Source of the DNA: Streptomyces celluloflavus
Lineage (GTDB): Bacteria; Actinomycetota; Actinomycetes; Streptomycetales; Streptomycetaceae
NCBI GenBank assembly: GCA_000720995.1
Contig: JOEL01000031.1
Location: 62,001-126,000 of the forward strand
Direction of reading: 5' to 3'
Length of the DNA: 64,000 bases
Numbering within the stretch: position 1 is the stretch's first letter; the number at the start of each line of letters is the position of its first letter. Under the pieces are notes generated by a model. That model made no database searches. It worked only from the letters and a program-made list of their open reading frames with translations, and was not told where the DNA came from. Position numbers and translations under genes: made by a program. Below are positions 25,397 through 36,123 of the stretch, in pieces.

Positions 25397-25762
25397 GTGC
25401 ACTGGTTCTGGTGGGTGTTCATCTTTTTCGCGGTAGGCGGTTTCGCCAAGGTGGCCGACGCCGGGCGGACGGCCCTGCGCACCCGGCACGAGCGCAAGAT
25501 GGAGCGCCTGGAGTCCGCGCGGCAAGAGCGCAAGGAGCTGGCGGACGCCGACCGGACGCCCGAGCCGGTGTGCGGCTGCACGCACCATCTCGCCAAGCAC
25601 GACAAGCAGGGCAAATGCCATGAGCTGGTCCAGACGCCGGTCGCCTGGGACGCGGACCAGAAGCCGGTCCGCTACGAGGCCGGCCCCTGCACCTGCCAGC
25701 AGTACATCGGCCCGCAGCCGCTCTCGCAGATCTACGCCGAGGACCTCACCGACCGGGAGTGA
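25397..25762 (+). CDS. small membrane protein with Cys/His motif
   Basis: GTG 25397 gives 121 residues: one N-terminal membrane helix ('VHWFWWVFIFFAVGGFAKVA'), a charged helix, then 'CGCTHHLAKHDKQGKCHE' and a later 'CTCQQY', whose Cys and His could bind zinc. It is conserved next to tsaD in Streptomyces as far as I recall, of unknown function. Its last 17 bases overlap the convergent methyltransferase gene. Confidence 0.75.
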   Translation: MHWFWWVFIFFAVGGFAKVADAGRTALRTRHERKMERLESARQERKELADADRTPEPVCGCTHHLAKHDKQGKCHELVQTPVAWDADQKPVRYEAGPCTCQQYIGPQPLSQIYAEDLTDRE

Positions 25763-27008
25763 GCTCGGCGGCCGGATGCCCCAGCAGCATGGTGGGGGCG
25801 CCGGCGACCCGGGTGAGGAAGATGGTGCAGGAGCGCCGCCCGCTGCCCAGCTTCAGCTTCTTGCGCAGTTCCTCCGGCTCCACCGCCGAACCGCGCTTCT
25901 TGATCACCGCGATGCCGACCTCGCGCTCCCGCAGCAGCGCCTTGAGCTTCTTGACGTTGAAGGGCAGCACATCGGTGATCGCGTAGGCGGTCGCGTACGG
26001 GGTCTCGGTGAGGGTGTCCGCGGTGATGTAGGCGATCGTCGGGTCGATCAGCCGGCCGCCGGTTTGCCGGGCGACGTCCGCGACGAGATGGGCGCGGATG
26101 ACCGCGCCGTCCGGCTCGTACAGCCAGGCGCCGACCGGCCCCGGCTCCGGGTCCGGCAGCCCCGCGCCGAGCAGGGAGTCACCGGCCGGCAGCAGGGTGG
26201 CCCGGCGGCCGCCGGGGACGATGCGGTGGGCGGCACCGGCCATCGCGTCCGGCGCAGCCGGTGCGCTCCCCGGTGTCCCGCCGAACCACACCACCGCCTC
26301 CTTCACCTTGCCCGCGTCGGAGATCCACTCGGTCTCGGCGTCCGCCGGCAGCGCGTCGTGCGGCACCCCGGGGGCGATCTTCAGCGCCGCGTACGGCGCG
26401 GTACGGGCGGCCTCGACGGCCCAGGACAGCGGCGGTGAGTACGCCTCCGGGTCGAAGATCCGGCCGCCCCGCACCCCGCCGCGCCTGGCCGGGTCGACGA
26501 AGACGGCGTCGTATCCGGTGGTGTCCACCTCGGTGACATCGGCGCAGCGGACCTCGATCAGCTCCGCCAGTCCCAGCGCCTCGGCGTTGGCGCGGGCGGC
26601 GGCGCAGGCCAGCGGGTCGCGGTCGACCGCGAGCACCGAGATCCCGGCCCTGGCCAGGGCGAGGGCGTCCCCGCCGATACCGCAGCAGAGGTCGGCCAGC
26701 GTACGGACGCCGAGCGCGGCGAGCCGGGCGGCGCGGTGCGCGGCGACGACGGCGCGGGTGGACTGCTCGACGCCGTGCGGGGTGAAGTACATCAGCCGCG
26801 CGTCCGCCCCGAACTTCGCCGCCGCCCGCTGCCGCAGCTGCGCCTGGCCGAGCGCCGCGGAGACCAGCGGCGCCGGATGGTCCTTGCGCAGCCGGGTCGC
26901 GGTCGTCAGTTCGTCGGCCGGATCGTGGTCGCGCAGTGCGGTCAGCAGCGCCTGCCCCTCGGGGGCGAGCAGCGCGGCGAAGGTGTCGAGGTCGGTCACC
27001 TGCCCCAT
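25746..27008 (-). CDS. THUMP-like class I SAM-dependent methyltransferase
   Basis: The 420-residue protein starts 'MGQVTDLDTFAALLAPEGQA'. It has a Rossmann methyltransferase core with motif I 'TLADLCCGIGGDALALARAG', motif II 'VLAVDRDPLACAAA', and 'DAVFVDPARRGG' at motif IV. The C-terminal third ('VKKLKALLREREVGIAVIKK') corresponds to the THUMP-like domain. The substrate is probably RNA, judging from the domain, but is not established. ATG 27008 is the family-consistent start. Confidence 0.85.
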   Translation of the reverse strand: MGQVTDLDTFAALLAPEGQALLTALRDHDPADELTTATRLRKDHPAPLVSAALGQAQLRQRAAAKFGADARLMYFTPHGVEQSTRAVVAAHRAARLAALGVRTLADLCCGIGGDALALARAGISVLAVDRDPLACAAARANAEALGLAELIEVRCADVTEVDTTGYDAVFVDPARRGGVRGGRIFDPEAYSPPLSWAVEAARTAPYAALKIAPGVPHDALPADAETEWISDAGKVKEAVVWFGGTPGSAPAAPDAMAGAAHRIVPGGRRATLLPAGDSLLGAGLPDPEPGPVGAWLYEPDGAVIRAHLVADVARQTGGRLIDPTIAYITADTLTETPYATAYAITDVLPFNVKKLKALLREREVGIAVIKKRGSAVEPEELRKKLKLGSGRRSCTIFLTRVAGAPTMLLGHPAAELTPGR

Positions 27009-27302
27009 TGTGGGCCAGCCGGCGGACCGCTTCCGCGCGCGGGGCGGGGGTGGCCCGGTGCGGCGCGGCGGCGCTGCCGCGATCCGGCGTCCTGCGTCGT
27101 GCCGGACCTCTGGGGGCGGGGGAGCGCGGGGCGGGGCCCGTACGGGGGTGGCGCGGACCAGGTCGGCGCGCTGCCCGAGGCGGCGCGCCGGGTGCCGCGG
27201 ACGGCCGCGCGCCGGGGCTGTACCGTCGCGCGGCCGGCGGACCACGTGCAGCCCCGGCGGACCACCTGCGGGGCGGCCGGGGGCGGCGGTGTGGCTGGGA
27301 GG

Positions 27303-28799
27303 CTACGCCTCGGGTTCGAGCTCGGGCTCCGCCCGGCGGCGGCCGCGTCCGCGGCGCCCCTGCCGGTTGGCCCCCGGGCCCACCGGTTCGCGGCGGCGCT
27401 GGGCGCTGTCGCTGATGCGGATGAGCAGCGCGATCATCACCCAGTTCGCGACGAGGGACGAACCGCCCTTGGCCAGGAACGGCAGGGCCTTGCCGGTGAG
27501 CGGGATCAGGCCGGTGACACCGCCGGCGACGACGAAGACCTGGAGCAGCAGCGCGCCGGCGAGCCCGACCGCCAGCAGTTTGCCGAACGGGTCGCGGGCG
27601 GTCAGGCTCACCCGCAGACCGCGCTGGGCGAGCAGCGCGTACAGCATCAGGATCGCCATCACCCCGGCCAGGCCCAGCTCCTCGCCCACGGTGGTGAGGA
27701 TGAAGTCGCTGTTGCCGGCGAAGCCGATCAGCTCCGGGTGGCCCTGGCCCAGTCCGCTGCCGCTGATGCCGCCGCTGCCGAAGCTGAACAGCGCCTGGGC
27801 GGCCTGGTCGGAGATCAGGCCGGGCGGCCGCTGGCCCTCGGGCAGGAAGATGTCCATGGGGTGCAGCCAGGCCATGATGCGGCCCTTGACGTGCGGTTCG
27901 ATGGAACCGACGGTGACGGCGCCCACCGCGGCCATCGCCAGGCCGCAGAGCACCCAGCTGGTCCGCTCGGTGGCCATGTACAGCATGATCACGAAGACGC
28001 CGAAGAAGATCAGCGAGGTGCCGAGGTCACGCTCGAAGACCAGCACCAGCAGGCTGATGACCCAGATGGTGAAGATCGGCCCGAGCTGTCGGCCGGGCGG
28101 CAGCTGGACGCCCATGACGCGGCGGCCGGTCAGCGCCAGGGCGTCGCGGTTGACGGTGAGATAGCCCGCGAAGAACACCGCGATCATGATCTTGACGAAC
28201 TCGCCGGGCTGCATCGACAGCGGCCCGAGAATGATCCACCGCTTGGCGCCGAACTGGTCGGCGCCGAAGAAGGCCGGCGCCATCAGCAGGATCAGCGCGA
28301 CCGCCATCGTCAGATAGATGTAGCGCTGGAGGATGCGGTGGTCGCGCAGCAGCAGCAGGATCGCTATGCAGACCGCCACCCCGATCACGGTCCACACCAG
28401 CTGGCCGCTCGCCGCCTGGGCGATCTTCAGCCGGGGCTTCGCCGCGTAGGTGATGTCCAGGCGGTGCAGCAGCACCAGCCCGATCCCGGTCAGCAAGGTG
28501 GCCAGCGGAAGGATCAGCGGGTCGGCGCGCGGTGCGAAGCGGCGGACGACCAGGTGCGGGACGAGCGCCACGAAGAAGATGCTGACGGCGAAGCCCGTCA
28601 GCCCGTCGGGCAGCTTCCCGGTCATCGACAGACCGGTGTAGGCGTACCCGAAGACCGTGATCAGGACGACGAAACCGAGCAGCCACGCCTCGGTTCTGCG
28701 GCGGTTGGGCGCCTGGGCGAGGGCGGCGAACGTCATCGTCCGTTCGGCATCGCCCTCCTCCGGCTCGTCGGTCCTGGGTGCGCCGGTCAGTCCACGCAC
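27303..28799 (-). CDS. FtsW/RodA/SpoVE-family (SEDS) peptidoglycan polymerase
   Basis: This 498-residue polytopic membrane protein (about ten helices) contains 'QPGEFVKIMIAVFFAGYL', 'VLVFERDLGTSLIFFGVFV' and 'GFAGNSDFILTTVGEELGLA', hallmarks of the SEDS glycosyltransferases that polymerise lipid II. Short basic and acidic tails lie in the cytoplasm. GTG 28799 follows GGAGGA. It overlaps the end of the LCP gene by 13 nt, so the two wall genes are coupled. Which growth mode it serves (division, sporulation or tip growth) cannot be told from sequence. Confidence 0.9.
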   Translation of the reverse strand: MRGLTGAPRTDEPEEGDAERTMTFAALAQAPNRRRTEAWLLGFVVLITVFGYAYTGLSMTGKLPDGLTGFAVSIFFVALVPHLVVRRFAPRADPLILPLATLLTGIGLVLLHRLDITYAAKPRLKIAQAASGQLVWTVIGVAVCIAILLLLRDHRILQRYIYLTMAVALILLMAPAFFGADQFGAKRWIILGPLSMQPGEFVKIMIAVFFAGYLTVNRDALALTGRRVMGVQLPPGRQLGPIFTIWVISLLVLVFERDLGTSLIFFGVFVIMLYMATERTSWVLCGLAMAAVGAVTVGSIEPHVKGRIMAWLHPMDIFLPEGQRPPGLISDQAAQALFSFGSGGISGSGLGQGHPELIGFAGNSDFILTTVGEELGLAGVMAILMLYALLAQRGLRVSLTARDPFGKLLAVGLAGALLLQVFVVAGGVTGLIPLTGKALPFLAKGGSSLVANWVMIALLIRISDSAQRRREPVGPGANRQGRRGRGRRRAEPELEPEA

Positions 28800-30022
28800 G
28801 GGATTCCTCCGCCATCGATCGTCTTGGCCGCGGGTCCGGACGAAGTGGGTCCGGATTTCGGCTCGGCAGTCGGGGAGGTAGACGAGGACGGTGCAGTCGG
28901 GGTTGCGGAGGACGGGGCAGGTGTGTCCGAGTTGGCACCGATGGCTTTCGAGACCAGCCGCTTGATCGTCTGCGGGTCGACCACGTTGATGTCCTCCCCG
29001 TTGTGCCGACCGAAACGTTCGATCGGCAGTGTCGAGAACTCTACGTTCCCGCCGGAGAGGTTCTTCGCCTGCTGGATGAACGACAGCAGATCCCAGCCCT
29101 GGTCGATGACCAGATCCTGCTTGGCGACGTCCAGCAGCCGCACCAGCCGCAGCGGGTCGGTGAAGGTGCCCGCGGAGTTCAGTTTCTGCGTGGCGGAGGC
29201 GAGAAATGCCTGCTGGCGGCGGGTGCGGTCCAGGTCACCGGCCGGCAGTCCGTGCCGCTGGCGGACGAACGCGAGCGACTGCGGCCCGTTCAGCGTCTGC
29301 TTGCCGGCCGGGAAGTCGGCGCCGGAGTAGCGGTCCTTGACCGGGTGCTTCAGGCATACCGTCACACCGTCGAGCGCATCGGCGATGTGCAGGAAGCCCG
29401 CCAGGTTCACCTCGGCGAAGTGATCGATCGGCACCCCGAGGAAGTTCCGTACGGTCTCGATCTCGGCCTTGCGGCCGGCCTCCCGGCCCTCGCGCTCCAG
29501 CTGCCCGTGATCGGTGACGCCCTGCTTCACGAGGGCGTCCTCCTTGGCCGCCTTCGCCAGCCCGTACGCCTTCTTGATCTTGTCCTTGCCGTGCCCGGGT
29601 ATCTCGACGAAGTCGTCCCGGGGTATGGAGAACGCCTTGGCCCGCCCGCCGTTCCCCGGGACGTGCAGCAGGATCAGGGTGTTGGTGTTGTAGCCGCCGA
29701 TGTCGGAACTGCCGGCGTGCAGTTTCTGGAGCACGTCCGCCGGCAGATCGTTCCCCTCCTGGTCCTTACGGCTGTCCAGCCCCATCAGCAGGATGTTGGT
29801 GGCCCCGCCGGCGGAGCGCGGCGCGTTCTTGTCGAGCGCGTGCGAGGAGCCGATCTGCCGGGCCAGATCGTCGTAGAGGTACCAGCCGCAGCCGGCGGCG
29901 GCGAGCACGAGCACACTCACAGTCACCAGAATCCGGCGCCCGAGCCGTCGCCGCGAGCTCTTGCGCGATGCCGCGCGCCGATGCTGCCGTGTCACAGTCC
30001 GACCATGCTGACGGTGCTTCAT
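28787..30022 (-). CDS. LytR-CpsA-Psr (LCP) family cell-wall ligase
   Basis: The 411-residue protein has a basic N-terminus, one signal-anchor helix ('RILVTVSVLVLAAAGCGWYL'), and an extracellular LCP domain: 'TNILLMGLDSRKDQEGNDLP', 'GYNTNTLILLHV', 'FSIPRDDFVEIPGHGKDKIK', and 'SLAFVRQRHGLPAGDLDRTR'. The conserved Asp and Arg residues that bind the polyprenyl-phosphate substrate are present. LCP proteins attach anionic glycopolymers to peptidoglycan. It ends in a Ser/Thr/Pro-rich tail. It lies between a two-component system and a SEDS gene on one strand. Confidence 0.92.
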   Translation of the reverse strand: MKHRQHGRTVTRQHRRAASRKSSRRRLGRRILVTVSVLVLAAAGCGWYLYDDLARQIGSSHALDKNAPRSAGGATNILLMGLDSRKDQEGNDLPADVLQKLHAGSSDIGGYNTNTLILLHVPGNGGRAKAFSIPRDDFVEIPGHGKDKIKKAYGLAKAAKEDALVKQGVTDHGQLEREGREAGRKAEIETVRNFLGVPIDHFAEVNLAGFLHIADALDGVTVCLKHPVKDRYSGADFPAGKQTLNGPQSLAFVRQRHGLPAGDLDRTRRQQAFLASATQKLNSAGTFTDPLRLVRLLDVAKQDLVIDQGWDLLSFIQQAKNLSGGNVEFSTLPIERFGRHNGEDINVVDPQTIKRLVSKAIGANSDTPAPSSATPTAPSSSTSPTAEPKSGPTSSGPAAKTIDGGGIPCVD

Positions 30023-30045
30023 CCGACCAGGGTGGGCGGCGCTTC

Positions 30046-30070
30046 CTGAAGAAGACCTGAAACTTCTGAA
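30046..30070 (-). promoter_or_regulatory. CTGAA direct repeats upstream of LCP gene
   Basis: CTGAA occurs at 30046, 30057 and 30066, about one helical turn apart, in the short gap before the LCP start. Direct repeats with this spacing are how OmpR-type response regulators bind, and such a regulator is encoded just upstream, but this link is inference. Confidence 0.35.
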
Positions 30071-30077
30071 AAGCCCT

Positions 30078-31511
30078 TCAGGAGCCCGGCGGCCGGGGCG
30101 CGGCCGGCGGGAGCGGCGCCGGGAAGCTCGCCACCAGGCGGGCCCCGGTGAGCAGACCGTCCGGTTCACCGGCCACCGTCAGGTCGCCGCCGTGGGCGCG
30201 GGCGATACCGCGGGCGATGGCCAGGCCGAGGCCGCTCCCGCCGCGCTCGCGGTCGCGCGCCGCGTCCAGCCGGGCGAACCGCTCGAAGACCAGCTCCCGG
30301 TCGGCCGGGGCGATCCCCGGCCCGTCGTCGGCGACCTCCAGCCGCGCCCCGCCGCCCGGCAGCGGCTCGGCCGTGATCCGCACCCGGGAGCCGGCGTACC
30401 GCAGGGCGTTGTCGACGAGATTGGTCAGTAGCCGCTCCAACTGGGCCGGGTCGCCGCGGACCGGCACCGGCGCCTGGGCCCGTACCGCCAGCGGCACCCG
30501 CGGCGCCCGCCGCCGGGCCGCCTCCTCGGCCGCCAGCAGCGCCAGGTCCACCGGCTCCGCGGCCCGCGGCGGATGCGCGTCGAGCCGGGCGAGCAGCAGC
30601 AGATCGGCGGCGATCCGCTGGAGCCGCTCGGTGTCGCCGAGCGCCGCCCGCACCGCCTCGGCGAGCGCGGGGCCCGGCTCGCCGGCCAGCGCCACCTCCA
30701 GCCGGGAGCGGACCGCGGCGATCGGGTTGCGCAGCTCGTGCGAGGCGTCGGCGACGAGCTGGCGCTGGCGCCCCACCGCCTCCTCCAGCCGGTCCAGGGT
30801 CGCGTTGACCGTACGGGCCAGCAGCGCCACCTCGTCACCGCCCGCCGGGTCCGGCACCCGCCGGTCCAGCTCGCGCTCCGTGACGGCGGCCAGCTCCGTA
30901 CGGATCGCGGTGACCGGCCGCAGCGCCAGCCCGGTCACCGCCCAGGCGATGGCGGCCGCCAGGATGATCAGCAGCGGCGCCACCACCAGCATCCCCACCC
31001 GGACGGCGTGCGTGGCGTCGTCCACGTCGGAGAGCACGGTCACGGCGTAGACGTACCGCTCCCCGCCGCCGGGCGGCGCGGCCCGCACCACGACCACGTC
31101 CGCGCGTTCGTTCGCCGCGACCGGCCCGCCGACGACGATCTGCGAGGCGGAGTCCTGCTCCGCCGGCGGCCGGAAGCCGGCCAGGTCGGCGGCGAGCGAC
31201 GCGGCCTGCCACCGGCTCGCGGCGACGACCCCGCCCGTCCCGTCCGTCACCAGCACCACATCGACCCCGGACGCGGGTGCGCCGAGCTGCTCGGGGAGGG
31301 TGCCGGTGTCCACCTGCGCGGCGACCTTGCGGGCGGCCAGTTCGGTGCGGCCCGTGGTGTTGTCCAGGAGGTTGGCCCGCAGCGTCGCGGCGAGCCAGCC
31401 GCCGCCGACGGTGAGCACCAGCGCCATGGTCAGCGCGGCGGCCACCGCGGCCCGGCCGCGGACCGTACGCGGCCGCAGCCGCCGCAGCCACCCGGTGGGG
31501 CGGTCAGCCAT
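30078..31511 (-). CDS. sensor histidine kinase
   Basis: A 477-residue membrane kinase: one helix near the N-terminus ('AAVAAALTMALVLTVGGGWL'), an extracellular region of about 125 residues, a second helix ('LVVAPLLIILAAAIAWAVTG'), HAMP, a dimerisation domain with 'DASHELRNPIAAVRSRLEVA' (the phospho-His) and a catalytic domain with 'LVDNALRYA', 'VADDGPGIAP' and 'GGSGLGLAIARGIARAHGG'. ATG 31511 overlaps the regulator's stop by 8 nt. The signal is unknown; adjacency to LCP and SEDS genes hints at the envelope. Confidence 0.94.
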   Translation of the reverse strand: MADRPTGWLRRLRPRTVRGRAAVAAALTMALVLTVGGGWLAATLRANLLDNTTGRTELAARKVAAQVDTGTLPEQLGAPASGVDVVLVTDGTGGVVAASRWQAASLAADLAGFRPPAEQDSASQIVVGGPVAANERADVVVVRAAPPGGGERYVYAVTVLSDVDDATHAVRVGMLVVAPLLIILAAAIAWAVTGLALRPVTAIRTELAAVTERELDRRVPDPAGGDEVALLARTVNATLDRLEEAVGRQRQLVADASHELRNPIAAVRSRLEVALAGEPGPALAEAVRAALGDTERLQRIAADLLLLARLDAHPPRAAEPVDLALLAAEEAARRRAPRVPLAVRAQAPVPVRGDPAQLERLLTNLVDNALRYAGSRVRITAEPLPGGGARLEVADDGPGIAPADRELVFERFARLDAARDRERGGSGLGLAIARGIARAHGGDLTVAGEPDGLLTGARLVASFPAPLPPAAPRPPGS

Positions 31512-32187
31512 CGTCCGCGGCCATCCGGTACCCGGTCCCGTGCACGGTCCGGATCGAGCGCCGTCCGAACGGCACGTCGATCTTCTTGCGCAGCGACGAG
31601 ACATACACCTCGACGATGTTCGGATCGATCTCGGTGGGGGAGTCCCACACCTCGTCGAGGATGTCCTGCTTGGCGACGGCCTGCCCGTCGCCCGCCATCA
31701 GACAGGCCAGCACGCCCAGCTCGCGGGCGGTCAGCTCCACCTCGACGTCGCCGCGGCGGCACCTGCGGCCCTCGGTGTCCAGCGTCAGATCACCGGCCTG
31801 GAGGGTGCGCGGCCGGGCCCGCCCGTCCCGTGTCCGCCGCCCCAGCGCGCGCAGCCGGGCCAGCAGCACGACGAAGGAGAACGGCTTGGTCAGGTAGTCG
31901 TCGGCGCCCGCGTCCAGCCCCTCGGCCTCGTCGTACTCGCCGTCCTTCGCGGTCAGCATCAGCACCGGCGTCCAGTCGCCGTGCCGCCGCAGCCGCCCGC
32001 AGATCTCGTATCCGCTGGGGCCCGGCAGCATCACGTCCAGCACGATCGCGTCGTACGGCCCGGTCAGCGCGAGCTCCAGACCGCGGTGGCCGTCATGGGC
32101 GACGTCCACCCAGTGCCCCTCGGCCCCGAGCCCCCGCCGCAGGGAGTCCGCGAGCCCGTCTTCGTCCTCGACGACCAAAATGCGCAT
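31504..32187 (-). CDS. OmpR/PhoB-family response regulator
   Basis: A 227-residue regulator with a receiver domain (acidic pocket 'VVEDEDG', phospho-Asp in 'AIVLDVMLPGPSGYEICGRL', Lys in 'DYLTKPFSF') and a C-terminal winged helix ('VELTARELGVLACLMAGDGQ', 'VEVYVSSLRKKIDVPFG', 'IRTVHGTGYRM'). It is the first gene of the RR-HK pair and lies divergent to groES. ATG 32187 is the normal start for the family. Confidence 0.95.
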   Translation of the reverse strand: MRILVVEDEDGLADSLRRGLGAEGHWVDVAHDGHRGLELALTGPYDAIVLDVMLPGPSGYEICGRLRRHGDWTPVLMLTAKDGEYDEAEGLDAGADDYLTKPFSFVVLLARLRALGRRTRDGRARPRTLQAGDLTLDTEGRRCRRGDVEVELTARELGVLACLMAGDGQAVAKQDILDEVWDSPTEIDPNIVEVYVSSLRKKIDVPFGRRSIRTVHGTGYRMAADDG

Positions 32188-32328
32188 CTGCTCCGTGCCC
32201 CACGTTGTCGGGTGATCCCGCCGTATCTCGTCCTGTCTGCATTGTGACTGCCGCCGGGGACGACGGCCCCTGACGGGCAGCCGCGGTGGCCGGGCGGCCC
32301 GCGGAACGCGGGTGCCGGGACCGCCGCG

Positions 32329-32355
32329 CTGGCACTCCGCTTGACCGAGTGCTAA
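32329..32355 (+). promoter_or_regulatory. CIRCE element 1 (HrcA operator)
   Basis: TGGCACTC (from 32330) - N9 - GAGTGCTAA (to 32355) matches the CIRCE consensus TTAGCACTC-N9-GAGTGCTAA with small changes on the left arm. The spacer contains the -35 box of groES. Confidence 0.9.
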
Positions 32356-32369
32356 CCGCGTCATAGTGT
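32341..32369 (+). promoter_or_regulatory. groES promoter, sigma-70-type
   Basis: TTGACC (32341-32346) and TAGTGT (32364-32369) are separated by 17 nt, a good housekeeping-sigma promoter. Its -35 box is inside CIRCE 1 and its start site falls next to CIRCE 2, so HrcA would block polymerase at both. Confidence 0.75.
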
Positions 32370-32374
32370 CAGCG

Positions 32375-32401
32375 TTGGCACTCTCCACCGGGGAGTGCCA
32401 A
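32375..32401 (+). promoter_or_regulatory. CIRCE element 2 (HrcA operator)
   Basis: TTGGCACTC-N9-GAGTGCCAA (32375-32401) is a perfect inverted repeat close to the CIRCE consensus, about 100 bp before groES. Confidence 0.92.
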
Positions 32402-32501
32402 ACACAGCGACGGGCAGATCCGGCACCCGCGACGACGGATCCACCTGGTCGCCACCTCAGACAGTTAACCCCGTGAGATCTCCGAAGGGGGAGGTCGGAT
32501 C

Positions 32502-32810
32502 GTGACGACCGCCAGCTCCAAGGTTGCCATCAAGCCGCTTGAGGACCGCATTGTGGTCCAGCCGCTCGACGCCGAGCAGACCACGGCCTCGGGCCTGGTC
32601 ATTCCGGACACTGCCAAGGAGAAGCCCCAGGAGGGCGTCGTCCTGGCCGTTGGCCCGGGCCGCTTCGAGGACGGCAACCGTCTTCCGCTCGACGTGAGCA
32701 CCGGTGACATCGTGCTTTACAGCAAGTACGGCGGCACCGAGGTGAAGTACAACGGCGAGGACTACCTCGTTCTCTCGGCTCGCGACGTTCTCGCGATCAT
32801 CGAGAAGTAA
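32502..32810 (+). CDS. groES: co-chaperonin GroES
   Basis: The 102-residue protein forms the heptameric lid of the chaperonin. '[20 protein letters not shown]' and the mobile loop '[19 protein letters not shown]' are typical, as is the end '[15 protein letters not shown]'. GTG 32502 has GGGGGAGG upstream. Heat-shock control by HrcA is indicated by the two CIRCE sites. Confidence 0.98.
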   Translation: MTTASSKVAIKPLEDRIVVQPLDAEQTTASGLVIPDTAKEKPQEGVVLAVGPGRFEDGNRLPLDVSTGDIVLYSKYGGTEVKYNGEDYLVLSARDVLAIIEK

Positions 32811-32831
32811 TTCACCCAGAATTGCCTAGAT

Positions 32832-32878
32832 CTGCGCCCCTGGTTCCCGCGTCTAAACAACCCGGGGCAGGGGCGCAG
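32832..32878 (+). terminator. hairpin between groES and groEL
   Basis: CTGCGCCCCTG (32832-32842) pairs with CAGGGGCGCAG (32868-32878) around a 25-nt loop and is followed by TT. It may attenuate or process the groES-groEL transcript, adjusting the ratio of the two proteins. Confidence 0.6.
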
Positions 32879-32937
32879 TTCGTTTGACGCGACGACGGCC
32901 GCCGGGCGCGGACCGGGATCGCAACGAGAGGACTTGA

Positions 32938-34572
<1,635 letters not shown>

Positions 34573-34606
34573 CGCGGGCAGTCCCGCCGGTGTAGTCACA
34601 CCACGG

Positions 34607-34647
34607 CCGAGGCCCGGTTCCCGCTCTGTGCGGGGACCGGGCCTCGG
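34607..34647 (+). terminator. terminator after groEL
   Basis: CCGAGGCCCGGTTCCCGC (34607-34624) pairs with 34630-34647 (one wobble) around a 5-nt loop. It separates groEL from the convergent DUF5954 gene. Confidence 0.85.
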
Positions 34648-34677
34648 TCATGTGCGGCACCCGTCCGGTGCCCGCCG

Positions 34678-35784
34678 TCATCTGCCGCGGCGGACGGCCT
34701 GGCGGCGGGCCTCCTCCTCTTCCCACAGACCGCGCAACTTCTCGGCCCGCTCGTCGAGTTCGAGCGGCTCGTCCTCGCCCCGCCACAGCCCCCGCGCCTT
34801 GAGGTCGCGGACCTGGACCTCGATGGGCTGCTCCGGGTCGTAGTCGGAAGGACGCGGGCCCTCGGGCCCGTCCGGGCCGATCCGGACCAGCCGCTCGACC
34901 CGGGTCACCCGGAAACGGCTCCCGGCGACGCTCGCCCCGTTGCTCCGCTTCGCGTCGAGCCGGTCCGCCACCCGTGCGTACACCGCGCGCTCCGCCTCGT
35001 CGAGATCCAGCGTGAACGGGGCCATCACGCGCAGCCAGCCGGCCAGGGCGTCCCGCGCGCCCTGCGGTGTCGAGTGCGAGGCGCCCGGGTTGTGGGCCTG
35101 CCAGCGCCCGTCCGTCCGCTCGGAGACCATGAACACGGCGGGCATCAGCACCCCGCCGGGATGCGTCACACAGGCCCGCCGCGCGTCCGCCGCGATCTCC
35201 GGCGGCGCGCCGGGCGGGGCCCCGACGAACTGGATGAGGTCCAGTTTGAGGATGCCGTCGGCCAGCCCGGTGCCGGTGTACGGGTCGATCACGAAGCCCT
35301 TGGTCCGCGAGGGCAGCCGGTGCGATTCACCGACCTCCCCCGGGTCGGGGTCGGTGGGCCGGGGCGGCTCGGGGCCGCCGGTGCCCATCCGGATGAAGCG
35401 CGAGGCGCGCGCGATCGTGAACCTCGTGCCCAGGATGCTCAGTTCGTCGACGACCTCACGGTCCATGCGCGCGGCCGCCGCCAGCCACTTGCGCCGATCC
35501 CGCTCCGCGCCGGATTCCTCGGCCGCCTTGGCCCGCCGCCGGAACTCCGACCCGAGCGTGTCCCGCGCGCCCTGCGGCGTATCGCTGCCGTACTCGGAGA
35601 GCTCCCAGCCGCCCGTCTCACACTCCCGGGCGTGGAAGAACTCCGGCAGCCCCACCCCCATCAGCTCGGGGTAGCGCTCTCTGGCCTGCCATGCCTCCCG
35701 TTCGGCGAGGGCCGCGATCGGGCTCTCCTGATGAGTCACCCGGATCGCCAGATAGGCGGGGGTCGTGTCTCCGTAACCGTCCAT
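34678..35784 (-). CDS. DUF5954 family protein
   Basis: A 368-residue soluble protein recognisable as the Streptomyces DUF5954 family: 'DTTPAYLAIRVTHQESPIAA', 'YPELMGVGLPEFFHARECET', 'RTKGFVIDPYTGTGLADGIL' and a repeated 'RFRVTRVERLVRIGPDGPE'. The two halves resemble each other (TPQGARD occurs in both), suggesting an internal duplication. The function is unknown. ATG 35784 (MDGYGDTTPAY) is the family start. Confidence 0.8.
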   Translation of the reverse strand: MDGYGDTTPAYLAIRVTHQESPIAALAEREAWQARERYPELMGVGLPEFFHARECETGGWELSEYGSDTPQGARDTLGSEFRRRAKAAEESGAERDRRKWLAAAARMDREVVDELSILGTRFTIARASRFIRMGTGGPEPPRPTDPDPGEVGESHRLPSRTKGFVIDPYTGTGLADGILKLDLIQFVGAPPGAPPEIAADARRACVTHPGGVLMPAVFMVSERTDGRWQAHNPGASHSTPQGARDALAGWLRVMAPFTLDLDEAERAVYARVADRLDAKRSNGASVAGSRFRVTRVERLVRIGPDGPEGPRPSDYDPEQPIEVQVRDLKARGLWRGEDEPLELDERAEKLRGLWEEEEARRQAVRRGR

Positions 35785-35946
35785 GTACAGACTGTGCGCA
35801 CAAACCGCCGTGTGCCACACGGGGATTCGCGGAATTCGCGCGCTTCGCGCATGCGGCGGGGCGGCGGACGCGGCGGGGTGGCGGGTGCGCGGGCGGGGCG
35901 CTCGGCCACGGCTCCGGCGGAGTGCTGCCGGGCCGTGGCGTATCCG

Positions 35947-36123
35947 CTAACTGTGGATGTGGTACCCGCACCCCGGGTTCTGGCACGTCCAGTGGATCAG
36001 CGGGCCGGCCGGCTGGGCCGTGAGCAGTCCGCCGCACATCCGCGGGCAGATCACGGACCGCCCTTCCCGCTCCCCGCTGAGCGGCGCCCACCAGCCTTGC
36101 TGGTGCCCTGGTTTTTCACTCAT
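35947..36123 (-). CDS. small zinc-ribbon-like protein
   Basis: A 58-residue protein ('MSEKPGHQQGWWAPLSGERE' start) with 'CPRMCGGLL' and 'WTCQNPGCGYHIH', two Cys-x3/x4-Cys knuckles spaced like a zinc ribbon. Such small proteins are conserved in Streptomyces beside unrelated genes. The function is unknown. Confidence 0.7.
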   Translation of the reverse strand: MSEKPGHQQGWWAPLSGEREGRSVICPRMCGGLLTAQPAGPLIHWTCQNPGCGYHIHS

